64,000 nt of DNA, from assembly GCF_003473485.1 (NCBI RefSeq), contig NC_053049.1, forward strand, positions 18,809,501-18,873,500, read 5' to 3'. How positions within the stretch are numbered: position 1 is the first letter of the stretch; each line of letters starts with the position of its first letter. Origin of the DNA: Medicago truncatula (Eukaryota > Streptophyta > Magnoliopsida > Fabales > Fabaceae). The translations under genes were made by a program, and so were the position numbers. Below are positions 57,953 to 64,000 of the stretch, piece after piece. The notes under the pieces were generated by a model. The model was given only the letters and a program-made list of their open reading frames with translations. It was not told the origin of the DNA and made no database searches.

Positions 57953-58390
57953 ATAATAATGGAAAATGCACCAATACTCTACAAGACACTCAAAACTGAT
58001 CATTTTTCTCTCTCTTTCAGTTATATCATTTTTCTTAATATGCGTGAAATGAACAAAAAGCTCCAGTATTATGAGACAAAGAGAGTAATAGTTACATTAT
58101 TTTTTATTGCAAACTCACTTACGAGTATTTTAGTACTTTAACCAATTTTCAAAGGAGACTTATTAACCTTCTCCAAGAGAGAAAACATTGTTTTCTTTGC
58201 AAGTAATATTTTTACTTTGAGTGAAACTAATTTATTCTTAAGAAAAACTGGTATATTCCAAATTAGTGCTTTAGAAGAAAAAATTATTTTCGGTCTTTAA
58301 GGAAAATAAAAGAAGATAAATCAGATAATATGAGAGGAAATAAAAGAAAATGAAGGTAAAGCCAGACCTAGTTTTCTCTCTCTAGTAGGG
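57953..58390. repeat. Receptor kinase upstream region, part 2 (duplicated at 45.8 kb)
   Basis: Continuation of the duplicated block beyond the copia insertion. It includes the right half of the interrupted MITE (to about 58088) and the TTTTCGGTCTTTAAGGAAAA stretch. A short dispersed repeat, AGGGGCGGAGCCAGGAATTT, follows at about 58387. Confidence 0.8.
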
Positions 58391-58460
58391 GCGGAGCCAG
58401 GAATTTAAGGTTAGTGAGTCGAGTACAAGGAACACTTTTTTTAGCGAACACTTTTTTTTT

Positions 58461-58739
58461 GCACATCCAAGGACAGTTCACTAAATATGTAATATCTGAT
58501 TACAAATGCTCACTGCTAAAAATAGCAAGAGACTTCAAATGCTCAAGCACAACTGCAAGAGACTTCCTATGCTCCTGAACACAGTCAAGAAACTTCTAAT
58601 GCTCAAGCACAACTGCAAGAGACTTCTAATTCAAACAAAATTACACATAAAATTGTTTGAGGTTGAACACTTGATATACAATGAGTGGTGTTCACAATAC
58701 AATTCAGATACATACTCTTAAGACTGTAGAATTTCTAAG
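58461..58739 (-). mobile_element. Internal fragment of a Sirevirus LTR
   Basis: The fragment matches 37583-37860 of the element 2 LTR almost base for base, including GCACATCCAAGGACAGTTCA and the AAGAGACTTC tandem units. Both ends are cut; the right end is the insertion point of the giant LTR at 58740. Confidence 0.85.
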
Positions 58740-59877
58740 TGTTATACCCTGTTTTTGGACCTAAAAATACTGGGCCCGATTTCATTTCAAACTTTGCCAA
58801 TTATCAAATTTCAACTGCACAGTTCAAATTGTCTCTGCCTCGCAGTATTTTCAATCACAATCTTACCTATGTTTTTCTTGCATAAAACCTTTCGAAATGT
58901 CTTTACTTGTCTTGTAAGTCATTCAAAAGTGTCTCTGAATCATTACATTGCTTTTTCTACAGTTTATTTCAAAATTTGCAAAAAGTCGTACAGAAGGGTA
59001 TTTTGGTCATTTCCTGCAGTGGAACCCATTTTCATCCTTGTGACTGTCTCTGAGTCTTTTCAGATTGATTTTTAACATTTCATCAGTAAACCTTGTTAAA
59101 TTCATTTCAAACTTGCATCTGAGTCAGTGTCAAGTCAATTTGAATCTGTTTAGGTCATTTTTAGCCCTAGGGGCATTTTGGTCATTTCACACAAAATTTC
59201 GGCATAGAGAGGTTACTTTGAAGTACCTCATTTAGGCCATTGGTTCGTTTTAGTCCGTTTTGTCGATTTTATTTTTGTTTCGCTTTACGTTTGGTCAAAT
59301 TGCGTTTTTTATTCAATTTTATTTCAATTACATTTTGGTCCCTCAATTGAGGTTCCAAAATTGCATTTTTGTCCAAAAAGTTTTTTTATTTCATTTCAGT
59401 CCTTGCTTTTATTTTTTCAGTCCAGTCCCTATTTCTTTCAAAATTGCAAACAGGTCCTTCAAGTCAAAAATTACAAGGCAGCGCCTCTTTTTTTTTCCAA
59501 TGCCACATGTCAGCTTTCTAATGGTCCAATCACTCACACATGTCAGCTATAAATACTGTTCACAGTGCCACATAGATGAGATCCACTCATTACAATACAC
59601 ATCACCAAAAACAAATTCCCATTTTCTCTCTCTTTTCTGTTAGATCAAAAGCAAAAATTCCTCAAGAACACAAAGAACCCTAACTGAAATTCATCATCAA
59701 TTCTCAGAGATTCGTGTACGAATCTTCATCATTGAATCGATTCCACCGCAATACAAGGTGCGAATTCCTCACCGGAAGTGAAGAACTCAAGCACCGATCA
59801 CGGTAGGGAAAAAAGAAGGAAAACCGAATCTGCACAGAGGAAGAAGAAGAAAACAGAACCAAAGAAACAGCAAGCAA

Positions 59878-60003
59878 AAGAGCAATCAAACGCGCACGCA
59901 AGCAAACGCGCACGCAAGCAAACACGCGTGCAAGCAAGCAAACAAGCAAGCAAACACGCGCGCAAGCAAGCAAAGACGCGAGCAAGCACGCGAAGCACAA
60001 GCA
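59878..60003. repeat. AAGCAAACGCGC low-complexity tract
   Basis: Repeated AAGC, AAAC and GCGCACGC units. The Ala/Cys/Leu-rich minus-strand frames and the Lys/Ala-rich plus-strand frame over it are composition artefacts. Confidence 0.85.
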
Positions 60004-60219
60004 GCAAGGGCCGTAACAGAAAGCAAGAAGAGGTAAGCATCCTCTTCGTTCGTTTCTCTTCCTTTTTCTACCGTTTCTTTTACAAAAATTTCATCAAGAT
60101 TCAAACTCAGATCTACTCCGATTCAAGCTTTTTTTGAAAAATCTAAGTTCGGATTCGAGAAGTATATAAAAAAGGATATCTAAAAATGTAAAAATTTCTC
60201 GAATCGGAGCAGTTTGATT

Positions 60220-60389
60220 TTCCGGCACGGTGGCGCCGCCGCCATCCGCCGCGCCGGAACGGAGAAGTTAACCGGAGAAGATGACCGGAAATCTTAGAGA
60301 GAAGTGAGAGCTTCTCTCACTAGAGGAGAGAAGAGAGAGAAGGAAGAGGAAAAAGTGAAAAAAAAACCGGATTAGAAGCATATATATAG
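60220..60389 (-). promoter_or_regulatory. Promoter-like module in the giant LTR (sense direction)
   Basis: On the minus strand a TATA box (CTATATATATGC, about 60390-60379) is followed by a CT-rich leader (CCTCTTCCTTCTCTCTCTTC). A GC-rich GGCGG/CCGCC block follows at about 60265-60222. This is the likely start of element RNA, since it points in the inferred element direction. Confidence 0.45.
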
Positions 60390-62099
60390 AAAGTTGAACC
60401 GGTCCGGTTTATTTTCGGTTCTTCCCTTTCTTTCTCAACCTCTAGATTGATCCAACGTCTCCTGTGCAATCTGAGTTTTGTGTGTTGGGCTTTGGTTTGG
60501 GCTTAGGTTTTTTACGTTTTTTGTTATTTTCCTGCTATCTGCACCATATGTCTTTGCTATCTGCACCTGTTGCTTGCTCACCTTTTTTACAAAAAATTCC
60601 TAAAAAATCCTAGTTGTTTCTTGATATATTTTTGGTATTTCTATGGTATTTTTGCATAAAAAAAATGGTAAAACGGCATGAACTAATTTCCATGTGTGTT
60701 TACATTTTTGGGTATTATTTTGGTTATGTTTTTGTTCTTGACACTTTGATGTGTGACATGAATAAATGATACCCAATCTTATGATGAATATGCCTCTGGT
60801 CATGTGCTTTCTTGCTGGTTTTTGGGTATGATTTGGTAAATTTCTTGTCTTGCAAGCAACAAGTGTGTGTCTTAAGGAATGAAGTGTCAAATTCCTCTAT
60901 GAATTTGGTGTGATACTTTGCTTGCATGTATCTCTATTAATTTCATGTCATGGCTTGAAACAAAATCTCTTTCAAAATTGCTATGATGTGATGATTATGG
61001 GTTACAAGTACCTTTAGGTATCATATCAAATTTTTTAGGTTTGTTACCACTTTATTACTTTCTCTTGCTTTTCCTATGCAATTTCCTTTTTGTTTATTTC
61101 CTACTATTTTGTGCTTTGTGATTACTAACCATTTCATCTCATGTGTCATACATTTCATAGCATTCCACCACCCCTTCACTTTCTTTATGTCGCGTCATTT
61201 TTTGGAGATCAAGGCTATTTGATTAGCTTTTGACTCACTAATTATTTCACGACTGAACATTTAATTTTATTATGAAAAGGGGGAAAAAGTTCAAACAACC
61301 CCATATTGAAAAGATTTTGGGTTTGGGGGTTAGTTACATAAAGGGAAGGTACTAGCACCCTTTATGTCCGTAGTACTCTACGGGAACCTCTTGGATTTTA
61401 TTTAATTTTCGTGCTATAACTTGCTTGCTTATTTTGAAAAGAAGGAATTAAAGTGGAAAATAAAGACCTAAATATCTACATTTTTTATTGATTTGGAAGG
61501 ACATGGTCCTCTGCCTACGTACCCGTGAGGGATCAAAACCTCGTAGTTCGGGGTAGAAAACGACGTTTGATTGGTTGTGTGTTTTTTATTAGTTTTGAAA
61601 AAGGTTTTAAAAATAAAAGCCAAGTGGCAAAATAAGCTTGTTTGTGTTTTTTAAAGAAAAAGGACTCAAAGATGATTAGATTGATTGAAGTTTGATTAAG
61701 AAAATAAAATAAAAGGACGATCACTTGATTTAGGATCAAGGTTTATTATAAAAAATATTTTTTGTGATTTTTTGGTTATTTGCATGTTTTTGTTGTTTTT
61801 GAATAATTGTTAAACTAACGGAGCATAAAGAATAAAAGCGCGGCTACCCTAAATTAGAAATATAAAATCTATGACTATTACATAAAAAGCCTATTTACAT
61901 TCTAAGGTCTGCAATAAAATTAAAATGCTAAGAAAAATAAATAAATACGAAAAAGAAATAAAAAAAGTCCAAACACATGGTGGGGTGCAGTGGTAAACAG
62001 GGGTGTGCAGAAAGCAGAAAAAAAAAAGAATTGGGTTTAAGGAAACGAACCGGGTCGTGGGTCATGGGTCATGGGTCATGGGTTGACCCGTTTGGGGGA

Positions 62100-62275
62100 T
62101 ATATAAGGGTTGTAGGGTTTTTTTTCTCTCATTTTTCATTTTCTTTCTCTCTCTTCCGTTCTCTTCCTCTCTCTAGCTCTCTGTTCTCTCTTCTTCTCCG
62201 GCGAAGGTGAGGGGCGGCCGGCGCGACGGTGGGCCGGCCTAGGCGGCGGCGCTGCCGTGCCGGAGCTAGAAGCTC
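62100..62275 (+). promoter_or_regulatory. Promoter-like module in the giant LTR (antisense direction)
   Basis: TATATAAG at 62100-62107 is followed by a CT-rich leader (TTTCTTTCTCTCTCTTCCGT) and then a GC-rich GGCGGCCGGCGCG block. This is the same order as the module at 60220-60389 but on the opposite strand. The GC-rich blocks share GCCGCCGCC and CCGTGCCGG-type words in inverted orientation. Confidence 0.45.
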
Positions 62276-62509
62276 CTATTTTTTTTTGCTATTTTCACTC
62301 GACTCTCTCTCCTCTATTCGTTTACGAATTTGAAATTTCCAGAATCAAAACCAACAACCCTAGATCTAAAAGAAAGAGATACTACTACCTTTATTCGTTT
62401 GGTTCTGTGATGTTTGTTTCTGGATCGGCCGCTTTGAGTGAGGTTTGCGATCTGTTTGACGAAACCTGTTGTGTAATAGCCCGAAACTGTGCTGCGATGC
62501 CGTGTTGCG

Positions 62510-62562
62510 TACGTGTGTGTGTACGTGCGTGTACGTGCGTGTACGTGTGTACGTGTGTGTGT
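62510..62562. repeat. (GTGTACGTGC)n tract
   Basis: Alternating GT/ACGTGC units produce Cys/Val/Arg-rich frames in all three plus frames. It is simple sequence, not a Cys-rich peptide gene. Confidence 0.85.
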
Positions 62563-63232
62563 TGTGCGCCTGTGCCGTGTTGCGATGCCGTGTGTGGGTG
62601 TTTGTGCGATTTTGCTTCTTATGCGCGTCTCTCTGGCTTCTGTTGTGTGTTGTGTTGCGATGCCGTCCTCTGTTTTTTGTTGTTCCCGTGTTCTGTTGTG
62701 TTCTGCTGCCTTTTTCTTTGTTATGCAGGTTATGTATTTATAGTGCTGTTTGGGGACAAGAATTTGTTACAAAAATTGCAGATTTTAGGAGATTGAGATG
62801 GAGATAGGCGCGTAACAGACTGGATGAGGATGAGGATGATGGTTTGTGATTTGTTACGCATGAACCTGGACTGTTCTTGGGACTCATGGACATTTTTGGG
62901 ACTTTGGACAATTTTGGGATTTAATAAAAAAGAAAAATTAATAATAAAAGGATAATATCTATATTTTTTGGTTTTAAATAAAATAAATAAAAAAGAAAAA
63001 TTTAATCTAATCTTGGACTAAAATTAAAATTAGAATTCTAGAATAAAATAAATAAATAAAAAAATAAAAGATGGAAATAAATAATTAAAGACTGAGAGAA
63101 GAGGGCCCGATTCGGAACTTTATGAGGTATTTCAAAATACCTCCCTGCCGAATTTTTCACTGAAATGTGAGTCTGATCCGAGTTCGGAGACGTGTGTCAG
63201 TGGGGCCTTAGGTCAAAATTTGGGGTATGACA

Positions 63233-64000
63233 GATGCCCCTATTTAAGTTTCTTCGCTCAGAGATTTGAAGGTAAAATCTTTGACTCGACGAGCCGAAGA
63301 GACTTAAATACAAAAAGTGCACCAATTTTGACCTAAGATGTTTATGAATGCTCATGATTTAATTATGAATGCATGATGACAAAGACGGCTCGACTGGAAT
63401 GAAAAGACATTGGGATACCCAAATTCTTCGAAGAAAGGGATCCGACTTTACTGGGGAATCTGGTTTCACTGGGGAAGATGGTTGTTCCTCATTGTCTCGA
63501 CATCTCGAAACAAAGTGCAATGGTTCAGACTCCAATGTCCATTTGTGGACTTGGTTTTGAAAATGAAATAATAGAAGGATACAAGCTATTTGTTGGTTGA
63601 AATTGGCCACTTGTTACAGGCTGTTCGTTAGTTGGAACTGGTCGCTGGTCATAAAGATAAAAGATTGACACGAGTTGTTCGTTTGTTGGAACTAGTTGCT
63701 CGAAAGAAAAAACATAGGCTATTCGTTTGTTGGAATCGGTCGCTGGGCATAAAGATAAAAGATTGACATGAGTTGTTCGTTTGTTGGAACTAGTTGCTCG
63801 AAAAGTTGGATTGGTGACATCTCTGGAACAGCTATGCTGGGGATGATACTTAAAGTTGAAGTTGACATCGAGATTAACTAGCGCCATGACTAGTACGGCT
63901 TTCCGCCGGGGATGACACTTCGAAACTAAAGTTGAAATTGACGTTGATTAGTGACATGACCTAGCACGGTTTTTCGCCGAGCATGACACCTTTGAAATTT
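63233..64000 (-). mobile_element. 3' internal region of the Ogre/Tat-type element with tandem repeats
   Basis: Immediately inside the LTR lies the purine tract, then non-coding sequence containing two tandem arrays. One has a period of about 98 bp (63641 to 63739 onwards, with AGTTGTTCGTTTGTTGGAAC). The other has a period of about 70 bp (63839, 63908 and 63979, with GGGATGA(T/C)AC and ATGAC(T/C)TAG(T/C)ACGG). Tat/Ogre elements often carry such repeats between pol and the 3' LTR. Coding domains lie beyond the window. Confidence 0.65.

Larger units (their letters stand above)
58740..63232 (-). mobile_element. Giant (4.5-kb) Ogre/Tat-type LTR
   Basis: The ends are inverted: TGTTATACCC at 58740 and GGGGTATGACA at 63232. 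On the minus strand the sequence just before the LTR is a purine tract, AAATAGGGGCATC (63245-63233). That fits a polypurine tract, whereas the plus-strand reading TGCCCC does not fit a tRNA primer site. This is therefore the 3' LTR of a minus-strand element. The length, the TGTCATACCCCAAATTTTGACC start and the adjacent tandem repeats are typical of legume Ogre elements. Long stretches are CT-rich or (AC/GT)-rich and give spurious Cys-, Arg- or Ala-rich frames. Confidence 0.75.

Noticed and set aside
59704-60137. Ala/Cys/Leu-rich and Lys/Ala-rich frames on both strands
   Set aside because: Products of an AAGCAAACGCGC low-complexity tract in the LTR; no conserved motif.
62257-62807. Cys-rich open frames that could be small secreted peptides
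   Set aside because: They overlap in three frames over a (GTGTACGTGC)n tract inside an LTR; the cysteines come from TGT/TGC simple sequence.
58740-63232. Plus-strand orientation of the giant LTR
   Set aside because: The bases after its right end do not begin with TGG as a tRNA primer site would; read on the minus strand they form a polypurine tract, so the element reads leftwards.

Overview
This is plant nuclear DNA: split genes with GT-AG introns, AT-rich spacers, eukaryotic tRNA genes and dense nested LTR retrotransposons. The gene and repeat types fit a papilionoid legume, most likely the Medicago/Trifolium/Pisum/Vicia group. That assignment is an inference from protein and repeat resemblance and was not tested by a database search.

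Only two protein-coding loci look intact, both on the minus strand. One is a six-exon manganese-type cation efflux transporter (MTP10-like, 394 aa, 1448-5462). The other is a two-exon LRR receptor kinase (1081 aa, 50683-54120) whose ectodomain holds 16 almost identical 24-residue LRRs. Two tRNA genes are visible: tRNA-Val(AAC) at 27351-27424 and a tRNA-Ser(AGA)-like gene with a damaged acceptor stem at 31136-31216.

Layout. 1-1330: LTR and primer-binding site of a minus-strand Sirevirus-like copia element. 1.4-9.3 kb: the transporter gene followed by two truncated copies of its 5' part, one joined to the start of a copia gag. 9.3-15 kb: non-coding DNA with a hAT-type MITE and LTR scraps. 15-22 kb: a string of broken gene pieces (metacaspase-like, a Helitron-type end, a long inverted repeat, cytosolic GAPDH, an unidentified C-terminal exon, proteasome subunit RPN7). 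22-32 kb: AT-rich DNA, LINE fragments, MITEs, tRNAs and a gutted cytochrome P450. 32.5-42.8 kb: two Sirevirus-like elements in opposite orientation, interrupted by two solo LTRs with perfect 5-bp target duplications. 42.8-50.5 kb: RPA-like and plant-specific pseudogenes, LINE remnants and a copy of the receptor kinase's upstream DNA. 50.5-58.4 kb: the receptor kinase and its upstream region, split by a 3.2-kb copia derivative. 58.5-64 kb: a Sirevirus LTR scrap, then a 4.5-kb Ogre/Tat-like LTR and the repeat-rich 3' internal part of that element.

There is no operon-like cooperation. The window is a gene-poor accessory region shaped by nested insertion, segmental duplication and gene-fragment capture. 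The strongest leads are the LRR expansion, the inverted-duplication hairpin at 16.3-16.8 kb, a palindrome shared by the promoter regions of two different LTR families, the chimeric gag/transporter junction, and the back-to-back promoter modules inside the giant LTR.
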